A DNA stretch of 64,000 nt from Embleya scabrispora (GCF_002024165.1 NZ_MWQN01000001.1:682001-746000); one strand, 5' to 3'. Positions 25,403-35,322 are shown, numbered from the stretch's first letter. Made by a program: numbers and translations. Notes: generated by a model not told the origin, from the letters alone.

Positions 25403-25930
25403 ATGAGTGTCGTCGCGGGGAAGATCATCGACGAGTCGATCGTCGTGGCCGCCGACTCCCAGGTGACCTGGGGCCAGGCCAAGACCGAGGGCACCAAGCT
25501 GTACAAGATCGGCGAGAACCTGATCTTCGGCGGTGCCGGACTGCTGCGCGACATCAATCTGATGCGCCTGTTCCTGGACACGCACACCCCGGCGTCCGCC
25601 GAGGAGCGCGACGTCCTGGAGTTCTACGCCGAGTTCGTCGAGTGGGGCAAGCGCAAGCTGTCCAGTTTCGAGCCCAAGTCGGAGTTCATGTTCGCCTTCG
25701 ACGGCAAGCTGTTCGAGACGGGCGGCGACTTCGACGTCTTCTACTACGATTACGGCGCGATCGGCTCGGGGTGGGAGTACGCCCGGGCCGCACTGCACCT
25801 GGGCCACACCCCTACGCAGGCCGTCGCCGTCGCGTGCGACCTGACCATCTTCTGCATGCCGCCGGTGACGGAGTTCCGCATACCACGCCATCCGCAACAA
25901 TCCGCCGGCCGGGAGCACGAGGTCATCTGA
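25403..25930 (+). CDS. Stand-alone proteasome-like Ntn hydrolase
   Basis: A 175-residue protein of the proteasome beta/HslV fold: an N-terminal strand pair 'SVVAGKIIDESIVVAADSQV', then 'TKLYKIGENLIFGGAGLLRD' and late 'GSGWEYARAALHLGHTPTQA', all standard positions in this fold. If Met1 is removed, Ser2 would be the N-terminal nucleophile where HslV and proteasomes have Thr1. No ATPase, ClpX-like or Pup gene adjoins it, so it is not part of a visible degradation complex. The run of G at 25391-25397 serves as ribosome site; a TTG directly precedes the ATG. Confidence 0.78.
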   Translation: MSVVAGKIIDESIVVAADSQVTWGQAKTEGTKLYKIGENLIFGGAGLLRDINLMRLFLDTHTPASAEERDVLEFYAEFVEWGKRKLSSFEPKSEFMFAFDGKLFETGGDFDVFYYDYGAIGSGWEYARAALHLGHTPTQAVAVACDLTIFCMPPVTEFRIPRHPQQSAGREHEVI

Positions 25931-26005
25931 GCACGATCTTCCATGGGGTCCGCCGCAATCCGGAGCTAACCCTGTGTTTACGTGGACTCTCGTAAGCTCT
26001 TGTCC

Positions 26006-26236
26006 ATGTCCGAACAGCCCATCCCGGCGGACCTGATCGAACTGCAGCGCGCCCGTGACGCCGCCTACGAGGCGATCGCCCGATCCGCGGGGCAGGTGTC
26101 CGAACACGAGCTCGCCCGCCTGTGGGCCGCGGCCCACGACGCGGTCGCGGCCCTGCACGCCCATCCGGCGATGATCACCAATGCCGACCGCACCCACCTG
26201 ATGACCCGCCTGCGCCGCGCCGCCCAGGCCGCCTGA
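26006..26236 (+). CDS. Small conserved hypothetical protein
   Basis: A 76-residue, mostly helical protein (PADLIELQRARDAAYEAIA; LARLWAAAHDAVAALHAHPA). No motif, signal or membrane segment. It lies alone between the Ntn hydrolase and the metK terminator and has a relatively AT-rich 75-bp promoter region. A GTG at 25982 would give an 84-residue form. Confidence 0.6.
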   Translation: MSEQPIPADLIELQRARDAAYEAIARSAGQVSEHELARLWAAAHDAVAALHAHPAMITNADRTHLMTRLRRAAQAA

Positions 26237-26457
26237 CCCACCGGCGACCGGCGGCATCGACCTGCCACCGACCGCCCTGTGCTGCCTGGCCCCTGCCTGC
26301 TCGCTCACGTGGGTCGTGTGGCCCGCGCTCCCCGGGGCCGATGTTCCGCCAGGCGCTCGTGTTCCCCGCCGGCCGCGGCACGGTCCCGACGCCGGCCGAC
26401 AGCCCTGGGCACGCGTCGCGGACACGACCGCAGCAGGCGGAACCCCGACCGCGCAAA

Positions 26458-26511
26458 CGCCGCCGGCCGCGACGCCGACCCCCGAAAGGGTCGGTGTCGC
26501 GGCCGGCGGCG
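26458..26511. terminator. Strong hairpin terminator downstream of metK
   Basis: 24-bp stem with one G-U pair (26458-26481 with 26488-26511) and a 6-nt CCGAAA loop. It starts 19 nt beyond the metK stop on the minus strand and could also stop transcription coming from the left. Confidence 0.85.
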
Positions 26512-26529
26512 TGCGAGCGGAGCGCGGGC

Positions 26530-27723
26530 TCAGAGGCCCGCGGCGGCCTTGAGCGCGTCCACGCGGTCGGTCCGCTCCCAGGTGAAGTCCGGGAGGTCGC
26601 GGCCGAAGTGGCCGTAGGCCGCGGTCTGGGCGTAGATCGGGCGGAGCAGGTCCAGGTCGCGGATGATCGCGGCCGGGCGCAGGTCGAACACCGTGCCCAC
26701 GGCGGCCTGGATGGTCTCCACCGGCACCGCCTCGGTGCCGAAGGTCTCCACGAACAGGCCGACCGGTGCGGCCTTGCCGATCGCGTACGCGACCTGCACC
26801 TCGCAGCGGCGCGCCAGGCCGGCGGCCACCACGTTCTTGGCCACCCAGCGCATCGCGTACGCGGCGGAGCGGTCCACCTTGGACGGGTCCTTGCCGGAGA
26901 ACGCGCCGCCACCGTGGCGGGCCATGCCGCCGTAGGTGTCGATGATGATCTTGCGGCCGGTCAGCCCCGCGTCACCCATCGGGCCGCCGATCTCGAACCG
27001 GCCCGTCGGGTTGACCAGGAGCCGGTAGTCCTTGGTCTCGATGCCCAGGTCGGTCAGCTCCGGCTCGACCACGTATTCGCGGATGTCCGGCGCCAGGAGC
27101 GAGTCCAGGTCGATGTCGGCCGCGTGCTGCGAGGAGACCACGACCGTGTCCAGGCGGATCGGACGGTCGCCGTCGTACTCGATGGTGACCTGGGTCTTGC
27201 CGTCGGGACGCAGGTAGGGGATGGTCCCGTTCTTCCGCACCTCGGCCAGGCGCTTGGCCAGCCGGTGGGCGAGTGTGATCGGCAGCGGCATCAACTCGGG
27301 CGTGTCGTCGCACGCGTAGCCGAACATCAGGCCCTGGTCGCCCGCACCCTGGCGGTCCAGCTCGTCCTCGTCGCCGTCGACCCGGTTCTCGTAGGCCGTG
27401 TCGACGCCCTGGGCGATGTCGGCCGACTGCGCGCCGATGGACACCGAAACACCACAGGAGGCGCCGTCGAAGCCCTTCTTCGAGCTGTCGTAGCCGATCT
27501 CCAGAACGCGCTCGCGCACGATCGTGGGGATGTCGGCGTAGCCCTGGGTCGTGACCTCTCCGGCCACATGCACCTGACCGGTGGTGATCAGCGTCTCGAC
27601 GGCGACCCGGCTCTTGGGGTCTTCCTTGAGGAGAGCGTCCAGGATGGAATCGCTGATCTGGTCGGCGATCTTGTCCGGGTGACCTTCGGTCACGGACTCA
27701 GAGGTGAACAGGCGGCGGGACAC
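26530..27723 (-). CDS. metK: S-adenosylmethionine synthase
   Basis: A 397-residue enzyme making S-adenosylmethionine from ATP and methionine in the cytosol. Signatures: '[20 protein letters not shown]' near the N-terminus, [11 protein letters not shown] (about 125-135) and [19 protein letters not shown] (about 270-288). The GTG at 27723 is preferred because it immediately precedes the conserved [13 protein letters not shown] and has AGGGAG upstream; upstream sequence in frame is low-complexity. It is last in the leftward core series coaBC-metK. The next gene in the S. coelicolor order, priA, is absent here, so synteny ends at this point. Confidence 0.97.
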   Translation of the reverse strand: MSRRLFTSESVTEGHPDKIADQISDSILDALLKEDPKSRVAVETLITTGQVHVAGEVTTQGYADIPTIVRERVLEIGYDSSKKGFDGASCGVSVSIGAQSADIAQGVDTAYENRVDGDEDELDRQGAGDQGLMFGYACDDTPELMPLPITLAHRLAKRLAEVRKNGTIPYLRPDGKTQVTIEYDGDRPIRLDTVVVSSQHAADIDLDSLLAPDIREYVVEPELTDLGIETKDYRLLVNPTGRFEIGGPMGDAGLTGRKIIIDTYGGMARHGGGAFSGKDPSKVDRSAAYAMRWVAKNVVAAGLARRCEVQVAYAIGKAAPVGLFVETFGTEAVPVETIQAAVGTVFDLRPAAIIRDLDLLRPIYAQTAAYGHFGRDLPDFTWERTDRVDALKAAAGL

Positions 27724-27861
27724 ATCGCTCCCTGGGGTTGCAGCGGCTGCTGGCTCTGACAAGTGGGCCCGACCATCCCGACAAGTCCGCACCGGAACGG
27801 CACGGACGGGAAGGAACGGACGGGTCCACCGAAATGCTGGAGCCGAGTTTATCCCCCCGAC

Positions 27862-27879
27862 CCCCGCAAACGGGCGGGG
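27862..27879. terminator. Hairpin between coaBC and metK
   Basis: CCCCGC-AAACGG-GCGGGG, a 6-bp G/C stem 80-97 nt beyond the coaBC stop. There is no T-run. It may attenuate rather than end transcription into metK. Confidence 0.4.
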
Positions 27880-27958
27880 TGCCCCCCGAGAAGATGGGCG
27901 TGGCGTTGCTCACTTTGTGTCAAATTGCAGCCATCAAGCGTAGGGATCGACCGACGAA

Positions 27959-29167
27959 CTAGCCGAAACGGGACACGACGAGATCCCAGACGACCTCCGC
28001 CAAGTCCTCCTTCGGGCCATGCGGAACGGGCGTCTCGGTGCCGTCGGCGGCCAGGATCACCGCCTCGTTGACATCCGTACCGAAGGTCAACTCCTCGCCC
28101 ACCCGGTTGACCACGAGCAGGTCGCAACCCTTGCGCGCGAGCTTGGCGCGCCCGTTGGCGAGTACGTCGTCGGTCTCCGCGGCGAAGCCGACCACCACCT
28201 GGCCGGCCCGGGCCCGGTCCCCGGAGATCTCGGCGAGGATGTCGGGATTCTTCGCCAGCGCGATCGGCTCCGGCTCCGCGTCGGTCTTCTTGATCTTGCC
28301 GCCCACCCGGTTCGCCGGGCGGAAGTCGGCGACGGCCGCGGCCATCACCACGCAGTCGGCGTCCTCGGCGGCCTTGGTCACGGCCTCGCGCAGATCCACG
28401 GCGGTGCCCACGTGCACCACGTCGGCGCCCGCCGGGTCCGGCAGGCCGGTGTTGGCCTCGATCAGGGTCACCCGCGCGCCGCGGGCGATCGCGGTGCGGG
28501 CCAGCGCGTACCCCTGCTTGCCGGACGAGCGGTTGCCGAGGAAGCGGACCGGGTCCAGCGGCTCGCGGGTGCCGCCGGCGCTGACCACCACGTGCCGCCC
28601 GACCAGGTCGGGCGCGGTGACGCCGCGGGCCACGGCGCGCCGGACCACCTGGAAGATCTGCTCCGGGTCGGGCAGTCGGCCCTTGCCGGTGTCCTTGCCG
28701 GTCAACCGGCCCACCGCGGGCTCGATCACGATCGCCCCGCGCCGGCGCAGCGTCGCCACGTTGTCGACGGTGGCCGGGTGCTCCCACATCTCGGTGTGCA
28801 TCGCGGGCGCGAACACCACCGGACATCGCGCGGTGAGCAGCGTGTTGGTGAGCAGGTCGTCGGCCAGCCCGTGGGCGGCCTTGGCGAGCAGGTCGGCGGT
28901 GGCGGGCGCGACCACGACGACGTCGGCGCTCTGGCCGATCCGTACGTGTGGGACCTCGTGCACCGCGTCCCAGACCCCGGTGGCCACCGGCTGCCCGGAC
29001 AGCGCCGACCAGGTGGCCGCACCGACGAAGTGCAGCGCGGACTCGGTCGGCACGACCCGGACCTCGTGGCCCGACTCGGTCAACCGGCGCAGGAGTTCGC
29101 ACGCCTTGTACGCGGCGATGCCGCCGGCGACGCCGAGGACGACGCGGGGTCGGGGTCCGCTACTCAT
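27959..29167 (-). CDS. coaBC: Bifunctional phosphopantothenoylcysteine decarboxylase / phosphopantothenate-cysteine ligase
   Basis: 402 residues catalysing two steps of coenzyme A synthesis. The N-terminal flavin (CoaC) half has 'GVAGGIAAYKACELLRRL', 'ADVVVVAPATADLLAKAAHG' and APAMHTEMW, the actinobacterial form of the PxMNxxMW motif. The C-terminal CoaB half has 'SAGGTREPLDPVRFLGNRSS' and 'GGKIKKTDAE', with the conserved lysine. In S. coelicolor it directly follows rpoZ; here a 4.8-kb insertion separates them. Confidence 0.96.
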   Translation of the reverse strand: MSSGPRPRVVLGVAGGIAAYKACELLRRLTESGHEVRVVPTESALHFVGAATWSALSGQPVATGVWDAVHEVPHVRIGQSADVVVVAPATADLLAKAAHGLADDLLTNTLLTARCPVVFAPAMHTEMWEHPATVDNVATLRRRGAIVIEPAVGRLTGKDTGKGRLPDPEQIFQVVRRAVARGVTAPDLVGRHVVVSAGGTREPLDPVRFLGNRSSGKQGYALARTAIARGARVTLIEANTGLPDPAGADVVHVGTAVDLREAVTKAAEDADCVVMAAAVADFRPANRVGGKIKKTDAEPEPIALAKNPDILAEISGDRARAGQVVVGFAAETDDVLANGRAKLARKGCDLLVVNRVGEELTFGTDVNEAVILAADGTETPVPHGPKEDLAEVVWDLVVSRFG

Positions 29168-29373
29168 CGCTGCTCCTGCTCCTCCGACGCGGCCGGTCCG
29201 GGTGCGACCGGCACGGCGAGCCTACGTCACGGCCCGGGACGGCCCGATCTCGCCTCGCGCGGACCGGTGTTGCGGCCGGAGTACCGGGCGGGATCCGAGT
29301 ACGAGTACGGATGTTCCGCGAGGAATCCGCTGCCAGCATCGGTGGTCACGAGCCCACCGGGGAGACGACGTCG

Positions 29374-32300
29374 ATGCTGAACGAACAGGTCCTGGACGAT
29401 CCGACACGGTGTCCCGGCTGCGCGGTGCGCCTGGACGAGCCGCGCACCGAGCGCTGCCGGCAGTGCGCGATCCTGCTCACCGGACCGGCCGCCGATCAGC
29501 TGTGGCAGATCAGCGTGTCGGCCGCACGACTGCTGCGCCAACGCGAGGGCCTGCTGATGCGGATGCGCGCGGAGACGTGGCGGGCGCCGCGCACGTCGGC
29601 GCCGCGGTCGACACCGGCGGGCGCGCCGGCGGCCGTCGCGCCGACCCCGGTGCTCCCGGCCCCGCGCACTCCGGCGCCCACTCCGGTGCCCGCGTCGCCC
29701 ACCGCCACACCGGCGCCCGCTCCGACACCCTTCGGCCGGGTCCGGGAGAGTGCCGAGGTCGGGCGTCGGCGGGTCGCCCGGATCGTGCTGGGCTCCGGGG
29801 TGCTGCTCGTGGTGCTGGCCGCGCTGGTGTTCGTGGCGGTCACCTGGAACCACACCGGGACCGCGGGGCGCGCGCTGGTGATGGCGCTGGCACTGGTCCT
29901 GGCCGCCGCCGGCACCGGGGTCGCCGAGCAGCGCGAACTGCCCGCCACCGCCGAGGCGATGGCCGCGCTGACGGTGGCGATGGGACTGCTCGACGGGTAC
30001 GCGGCGTGGACCGCCGACCTCGCGGGTCTGCGCGGCGGGGACGCGCTGCTCGTGTCGGCCGGCACCCTGCTCGCGGTCGGCGGCGCGGCGGCGCTCGGCT
30101 CGCTGGTCGCGCCGCTGCGGGCCTTGCGGATCTCCGCCGCGCTGCTGTTGCAGGGGCCGCTGCCACTGGTGATCGCCTGGTTCGGGGTGGGGCGCGGATC
30201 GCTGCTGCCGCTCGCGATCGGGCTCGGGGCGCAGGCCGCGGTCGATGTCGCGCTGCTGCGCCGAACCTTCTCCGACGCCGCGCGCGGGTTGCGGATCGTG
30301 GCCGAGGTGGGGGTGCTGTGCTACTGGCTGGCCGCCGTCGGGCTGACCTTGGCCGAGGGCCCGGGCGGGGCGTCGGCGGGCACGATGTCGGCACTGGCCG
30401 CGCTCGCCGGCGGGATCGCGTACACGCTGCGCGAGGCGCCGGTGGTGCGACACCTGGCGTCGGGGAGCGCGATGGTGGGCGCGCTCGCGGCGGCCGGGTT
30501 GTTGCTCGCGTCGCTGCCGGGACGGGACGACTCGGGCAAGTCGGACACCCCCGTCGCGTGGGTCGGCGTGGTGCTCCTCGGGGCGGTCCTGGTCGCGATG
30601 GCGCCGCTGTTCGCGGTGCCGCGCGAGTTCCGGGCCGGGCCGCTCGCGGTGCTCGTGCCGCTCACCGTGGCGCCGGCGTTCTGGGTGGCCGCGGCACCGC
30701 TGGTGGCCCTGTTCGGCCCGCTGTCGTGGCTCGGCCGGCCCTGGACGCTGTACCCGGTCGACGCGCACGCCCGGGACGCGCTCCTGTCCGGCACCGCCGG
30801 CTGGAGCTTCGGCGCGGCGCCGCTCGCGCTGCTACCCCTGGCGGCGCTGACCGCGTTCGCCGCGACGGCCCTCCTGCGCGGCCGGCCCGGTCCGACCACG
30901 ACCCGGGCGATCGGCGCGACCGCCGTCGGGGCGCTGTCGGTGGTGGTGCCGCCGGCGCTGGACCTGCCGCTGTGGGCGGCGCTCGGCTGGCACGTGGCGA
31001 CCGCGATCGGGTGGGCCTGCGCGGGGCGGGTCCGGCCGTGGTTGCCGTTGCTCGCGCTGGGCCACGGCGGGCTCGCCCTCGTGTGGGCGACGGCCTACTG
31101 GCAGACGTCCATCGTGGTCTGGGCCGTGGGCGCTACGGGCCTCACGCTGCTTGCCGTCCTGTCACCGGGACGCCCCGCGGTCGAGCCGAACGCGGCGCCG
31201 GCGCCGGGGGATGCCACGCCGACGAGAGAGGCGAACAACTCGGATGAACCATCCCAAGAAGGCGTGTTCTCCGACAAAGAACCACGAGAGGATCCATACG
31301 TCGCACCCGCCGGCACCCGCCCCTCCCCTGGCTTCGGCCCCGGGCCCGACCCCGCCCTCGTCCCGCGCGTGCCCATGCGCCTGCTCGTTCGTCCGCTCGC
31401 GGCCGGGTCGGCGCTCGCCCTCGCCCTCTCCGACGTGGCGATGGCGACCGGGCACACCGGTGCCCGGACCACGCCGACCGCTCTCGCCCCCGCCGTGCTC
31501 GGCGCCCTGGTCACACTGATCGCGGTGGCGCTGCGGCCGACCGCGCGCACCACCAGGGCGCTGACCCTGGTCGGCGGCGTCGGCTGGACCATCGGCGGCT
31601 TGGTGGCGGCCCGCGCCCCGGGCCCGTTGGCCGTCGTGCTCGCCGCGGGCCTGGCGGTGTGCCTGGTCGGCGCGCTCCGCGACCGGCCGGCGCCGCGAAT
31701 CGCCTGGGCCGCGGTCGCCGCGCTGTGCTGGGTCGGCGCGAGCGCGGCCGGCGCGGCCGCCTTCGGCGCGGATCGACCCGTCGTCGCACTCGCCGCCGTA
31801 TCCGCCGCCGCCCTGCTGTTCCCGCTCGCCGCCACGCTCGGCGGCCCTCTCGCCTGCCCGTCCCCGATCGTGCTCGCCGTCGAGGCCGCGGCGGGCCCGT
31901 CCCTGCTCGTCGCGCTCGCGACCGGCGCGCCGACCTCGCCCGTCGCGTTGGCGGTCGCGACGGCGGCGGCCCTGTGCGGCGCGCGGTTCGGCCACCCGGC
32001 GCCGCGGCCGGTGTGGCCGCCCGCCGCCGTCGTGCTGTGCACCGCGACGGTGCCGGCCGCGCTGTACCGGCTCGACGCGTCGAACGGCGCGACCGTCCTG
32101 GCCGCGGCCGGCACGGCGATGCTCCTGTACCTCGCCGGCGCCCGGCTCCCCCGCCTCGGCCCGGCCGTGCCGATCGCCGCCGCCGCGGCCGTGTGCGCCG
32201 CCGGCGCCGCGACCCTGTCCGTGGCCCCGGGGCGGATCTGGCTCGTCCTGGCCGGGGCCGGCCTCACCGCGCTCACCACCCCGGCCGGGCCGCTGCGCCC

Positions 32301-32808
32301 GCCGGCCCGGATCGCCGCGGTGCCGCTGCTGTTCGTCGCCTACTGGGTCCGGCTCGCCCTGTTCGACGTGCCCCACCCGGAGGCGTACACCGTGCCGCTG
32401 GGACTGGCCCTGCTGATCGAGGGGCTGCGCCGGCGGCGGGCCGATCCCGACACCACCTCGTGGGCGGCCTACGGCGCTCCGCTGGCCGTGTTGCTGCTGC
32501 CGTCGTTGCCGCTCGCGGTGGCGCAGGGCGAGCCGGTCCGACCGAGCCTGCTCGGGATCGCCGCGATCGGCACGCTCCTGGTCGGCGCCCGATTCCGACT
32601 CCGGGCGCCGCTGTTCCTGGGCGCGGCGGTGCTCGCGGTCATCGGCCCGGTGCACCTGGTGCCGCATCTGGCGCCGGTGTACGACGCGGTGCCGCGCTGG
32701 GCGATCCTCGGGACGGCGGGGCTGCTGCTGATCGTGGTCGGGGCGGGCTACGAGCGCCGGGTCCGCGACCTGAAGCGGCTGCGCCGCGCGGTGGGCCGGC
32801 TCCGCTGA
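29374..32808 (+). CDS. Giant multi-spanning membrane protein (SCO7613 C-terminal domain-type)
   Basis: A 1144-residue protein. The N-terminus has a four-cysteine zinc ribbon (CPGC...CRQC), then a helical segment, a Pro/Ala/Thr linker and about 30 very hydrophobic Ala/Leu/Val helices. A hydrophilic, lower-G+C spacer (about residues 600-665, 'REANNSDEPSQEGVFSDKEP') splits the membrane part in two. This matches actinomycete proteins labelled SCO7613 C-terminal domain; their role is unknown. GGGGAG lies 9 nt before the ATG. It is transcribed against the core genes and is one of two genes interrupting rpoZ-coaBC. Confidence 0.85.
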   Translation: MLNEQVLDDPTRCPGCAVRLDEPRTERCRQCAILLTGPAADQLWQISVSAARLLRQREGLLMRMRAETWRAPRTSAPRSTPAGAPAAVAPTPVLPAPRTPAPTPVPASPTATPAPAPTPFGRVRESAEVGRRRVARIVLGSGVLLVVLAALVFVAVTWNHTGTAGRALVMALALVLAAAGTGVAEQRELPATAEAMAALTVAMGLLDGYAAWTADLAGLRGGDALLVSAGTLLAVGGAAALGSLVAPLRALRISAALLLQGPLPLVIAWFGVGRGSLLPLAIGLGAQAAVDVALLRRTFSDAARGLRIVAEVGVLCYWLAAVGLTLAEGPGGASAGTMSALAALAGGIAYTLREAPVVRHLASGSAMVGALAAAGLLLASLPGRDDSGKSDTPVAWVGVVLLGAVLVAMAPLFAVPREFRAGPLAVLVPLTVAPAFWVAAAPLVALFGPLSWLGRPWTLYPVDAHARDALLSGTAGWSFGAAPLALLPLAALTAFAATALLRGRPGPTTTRAIGATAVGALSVVVPPALDLPLWAALGWHVATAIGWACAGRVRPWLPLLALGHGGLALVWATAYWQTSIVVWAVGATGLTLLAVLSPGRPAVEPNAAPAPGDATPTREANNSDEPSQEGVFSDKEPREDPYVAPAGTRPSPGFGPGPDPALVPRVPMRLLVRPLAAGSALALALSDVAMATGHTGARTTPTALAPAVLGALVTLIAVALRPTARTTRALTLVGGVGWTIGGLVAARAPGPLAVVLAAGLAVCLVGALRDRPAPRIAWAAVAALCWVGASAAGAAAFGADRPVVALAAVSAAALLFPLAATLGGPLACPSPIVLAVEAAAGPSLLVALATGAPTSPVALAVATAAALCGARFGHPAPRPVWPPAAVVLCTATVPAALYRLDASNGATVLAAAGTAMLLYLAGARLPRLGPAVPIAAAAAVCAAGAATLSVAPGRIWLVLAGAGLTALTTPAGPLRPPARIAAVPLLFVAYWVRLALFDVPHPEAYTVPLGLALLIEGLRRRRADPDTTSWAAYGAPLAVLLLPSLPLAVAQGEPVRPSLLGIAAIGTLLVGARFRLRAPLFLGAAVLAVIGPVHLVPHLAPVYDAVPRWAILGTAGLLLIVVGAGYERRVRDLKRLRRAVGRLR

Positions 32809-32826
32809 CCCGGGCTCCGGCCCGGC

Positions 32827-33885
32827 TCAGGTCCGGGCGCGCAGTTCGTCCAGGACCTCCGCCACACACGCCGGGTCCGCCCGGTACGGCAGATAGAAGC
32901 CCAGTCGATCGGCGATTCCGTAGGCGCGCGAGGCCAGTTCGGCCGCGACGTCCTTGGGGTCGCCGATCGCCACCACCCGGCTCAGCAGCGTGTCGTCGAC
33001 CGCGTGCGGGATGTCCGACCAGCGGCCGGCCCGGATCAGCGCGTGCAGTTCGACCTGGAGCGCCCCGTATCCCTCGACGTCGAGCACCGGCCGATAGGCG
33101 GGCGTGGAGGCGTAGAACGCGACCATCGCCCGCGCGCCCTTGATCGCGGCGCGCATCTCCTCCTCGGTGCGCCCGGCGGCGACGATCACGTCGAGCATCA
33201 CGGAGAACCCCTCACGGGTGCGCTGCGACAACACCAGGCCGTCGTTCACCGCGTCGGTGAGCGGGCCGCGCACGAACAGGTCGGTGTTGAGCGGGTGCAC
33301 GAGCAGCCCGTCGGCGTGCTCGGCGACCGTGGTGATCATCCGCCGACCCACCCCGCCCGCGAGCAGCGGCGGCAGCCCGTACGGGTTCGGGCCGGGGCGC
33401 AGCGTCGGCGGCATCAGGGTCAGGTCGAAGAACTCGCCGTGGAAGTCCAGCGGCGTCTCCCGCTGCCAGCAGGTGAGCACCGCCCGCACCGCGCGCAGCG
33501 TCTCGGCCATCCGGGCCGCCGGGCGCGACCACTTGGCGCCGTAGCGGCGTTCGATGTGTGCCTTGATCTGGGTGCCCAGGCCGAGCCGGAAGCGGCCGTG
33601 CGAGGCCAGGTGCAGGTCGTACGCGGTGTGCGCGAGGTGGGTCGGACTGCGCGGGAAGGCCACCGCGATGTTGGTCATGATGTCCACGCCCGCCGCGGCG
33701 GCGGGCACCAGCGGCAGGAAGACGTCGTTGGGGCCCTCGAAGGTGAAGACTCCGTCGAAGCCGGCCTCGCGCAACTCCCGGGCCCGGTCGCCGGCGCGGG
33801 CCAACGGCGCGTCCAGGAGGGTGTCCACCGCCAGTCGGCGCGGGTTCGGTTGCGGCGTCGGCGTGTCGCCCTCGATCCGGTCCAC
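32827..33885 (-). CDS. LLM-class F420-dependent oxidoreductase
   Basis: A 352-residue luciferase-like (beta/alpha)8-barrel enzyme. It has 'RELREAGFDGVFTFEGPND', 'MTNIAVAFPRSPTHLAHTAY', 'SHGRFRLGLGTQIKAHIERR' and 'PPLLAGGVGRRMITTVAEHA', all typical of the F420-dependent LLM branch (TIGR03617-like). Such enzymes use reduced or oxidised F420 on diverse substrates; this one's is unknown. GTG start at 33885 after GGGGGAG. It sits between the giant membrane protein and the rpoZ terminator. Confidence 0.87.
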   Translation of the reverse strand: MDRIEGDTPTPQPNPRRLAVDTLLDAPLARAGDRARELREAGFDGVFTFEGPNDVFLPLVPAAAAGVDIMTNIAVAFPRSPTHLAHTAYDLHLASHGRFRLGLGTQIKAHIERRYGAKWSRPAARMAETLRAVRAVLTCWQRETPLDFHGEFFDLTLMPPTLRPGPNPYGLPPLLAGGVGRRMITTVAEHADGLLVHPLNTDLFVRGPLTDAVNDGLVLSQRTREGFSVMLDVIVAAGRTEEEMRAAIKGARAMVAFYASTPAYRPVLDVEGYGALQVELHALIRAGRWSDIPHAVDDTLLSRVVAIGDPKDVAAELASRAYGIADRLGFYLPYRADPACVAEVLDELRART

Positions 33886-33932
33886 TGTGCTCCCCCACCC
33901 TCCGGCTCACCCGCGTGTGCGGGCCGGGATAC

Positions 33933-33968
33933 GCCGAGGGCCCGACGGTTTCCCGTCGAGCCCTCGGC
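33933..33968 (-). terminator. Terminator downstream of rpoZ
   Basis: GCCGAGGGC (33933-33941) pairs with GCCCTCGGC (33960-33968) and an inner CGACGG/CCGTCG extends the stem. It lies 20 nt past the rpoZ stop and separates the core operon from the inserted oxidoreductase. Confidence 0.7.
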
Positions 33969-33987
33969 AATGCGTCGTGTGACGCGC

Positions 33988-34251
33988 TCAGCCCTCGATG
34001 GGCTCGGCGGTCAGCATGCCCGAGTTGATCTCGCGAAGCGCGATCGACAGCGGCTTCTCGTGCACGTGCGTGTCGACAAGCGGACCCACGTATTCCAGCA
34101 GGCCCTCGCCGAGCTGCGAGTAGTAGGCGTTGATCTGCCGAGCACGCTTCGCCGCGTAGATGACGAGGCTGTACTTGGAGTCGGTCGCCTCCAGAAGCTC
34201 GTCGATGGGCGGGTTGATGATGCCCTCGGGTGCGGTGGAAGAAGCTGACAA
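33988..34251 (-). CDS. rpoZ: RNA polymerase omega subunit
   Basis: An 87-residue omega subunit that helps assemble RNA polymerase. The sequence '[20 protein letters not shown]' and '[20 protein letters not shown]' is almost identical to streptomycete RpoZ, as is '[20 protein letters not shown]'. Start is TTG at 34251 with GAAGGG upstream. It lies 91 bp downstream of gmk, the usual actinomycete order. Confidence 0.97.
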   Translation of the reverse strand: MSASSTAPEGIINPPIDELLEATDSKYSLVIYAAKRARQINAYYSQLGEGLLEYVGPLVDTHVHEKPLSIALREINSGMLTAEPIEG

Positions 34252-34342
34252 GGCAGGGGCCCTTCGAAAAGCTGTGAAAGCTGTGGGTGAAAGTCGGGCT
34301 GCCTGGTGCCGTCTGGCGACTACTGCCGGGCAGCCCGAACGA

Positions 34343-34945
34343 TCAAGATACGTTCATCAAGGCTAGCAGTTCGCGTACGACGTCTTCGACGGACGTGTTG
34401 ACCAGCGTCATGTCGAATTCGGATTCCGCGGCCAGCTCGACCTTCGCGGCGGCCAGGCGCCGCTCGATGACCTCGGGGGATTCGGTCCCCCGGCCCACCA
34501 GACGGCGGACCAGTTCGTCCCACGAGGGCGGGGCGAGGAACACCAGGCGTGCCTCGGGCATCGCCTGCCGCACCTGCCGGGCGCCCTGCAGGTCGATTTC
34601 CAGCAGGGTCGGAACATCGGCGTCAAGCCGTTCGAGCACGGGCTGTCGCGGGGTTCCATAACGGTTCCCGGCGAATTCGGCCCATTCGAGCAATTCATCC
34701 GAGGCGACCAGTTTGTCGAACTGATCGCCGTCGGTGAAGTGGTACTCCACACCGTCGGTTTCCCCGGGACGGGGTCTACGTGTGGTCGCGGACACAGACA
34801 GCCAAACCTCGGGGTGACGGCGGCGCAGGTCGGCGACCACCGTGCTCTTGCCGACCCCGGAGGGGCCGGAGAGCACGATGAGTCGACGGGTGCCGTGCAC
34901 GGTACGGGGATCGTTGCCGGCGCCCGCGTCAGGACGCGGAGCCAC
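34343..34945 (-). CDS. gmk: Guanylate kinase
   Basis: A 200-residue enzyme converting GMP to GDP with ATP. P-loop [13 protein letters not shown]-binding '[20 protein letters not shown]' and '[19 protein letters not shown]', then '[19 protein letters not shown]'. Its GTG start lies inside the end of mihF (17-nt overlap), implying coupled translation. Length is typical for actinobacteria. Confidence 0.97.
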   Translation of the reverse strand: MAPRPDAGAGNDPRTVHGTRRLIVLSGPSGVGKSTVVADLRRRHPEVWLSVSATTRRPRPGETDGVEYHFTDGDQFDKLVASDELLEWAEFAGNRYGTPRQPVLERLDADVPTLLEIDLQGARQVRQAMPEARLVFLAPPSWDELVRRLVGRGTESPEVIERRLAAAKVELAAESEFDMTLVNTSVEDVVRELLALMNVS

Positions 34946-35252
34946 CGAATTCCCGTTCGAGTGCTGCGATCTGGTTCGTGCCGAGACCGCGGACGCGCCG
35001 GGTCTCGGAAATGTTCAGCTTCTCCATGAGTTGCTTGGCGCGCACCTTGCCGACGCCGGGGAGGGATTCCAGGAGGGCGGAGACCTTCATCTTGCCCACG
35101 ACCGGATTGTCCTTGCCCTCCTTGATGACGTCGCTGAGCGAAGCACCGGAGTTCTTGAGCCGGTTCTTCACCTCGGCGCGCTCCCGCCGAGCCGCAGCGG
35201 CTTTGGCGAGCGCATCCGCGCGTTCTTCGGGGGTCAGGGGTGGGAGAGCCAC
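34929..35252 (-). CDS. mihF: Actinobacterial integration host factor
   Basis: A 107-residue nucleoid-associated protein, the sIHF/mIHF family that is unrelated in fold to enterobacterial IHF. Seen: '[20 protein letters not shown]', '[20 protein letters not shown]' and the DNA-binding helix-two-turn-helix '[20 protein letters not shown]' followed by '[18 protein letters not shown]'. It binds and compacts DNA and affects development and recombination. GTG start at 35252. A good promoter lies about 70 bp upstream. Confidence 0.96.
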   Translation of the reverse strand: MALPPLTPEERADALAKAAAARRERAEVKNRLKNSGASLSDVIKEGKDNPVVGKMKVSALLESLPGVGKVRAKQLMEKLNISETRRVRGLGTNQIAALEREFGGSAS

Positions 35253-35322
35253 GCCGTGTCACCTCGGACTTCGTTGCGATCCTCAAGGCCGCCCGGCTCG
35301 GACGGCCACCAACAAACAGTGG

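Noticed and set aside
27724-27958. SAM riboswitch upstream of metK
   Set aside because: I looked for a multi-helix leader with a conserved core and saw only a simple G/C hairpin near the coaBC end; nothing matched a known SAM riboswitch class by eye.
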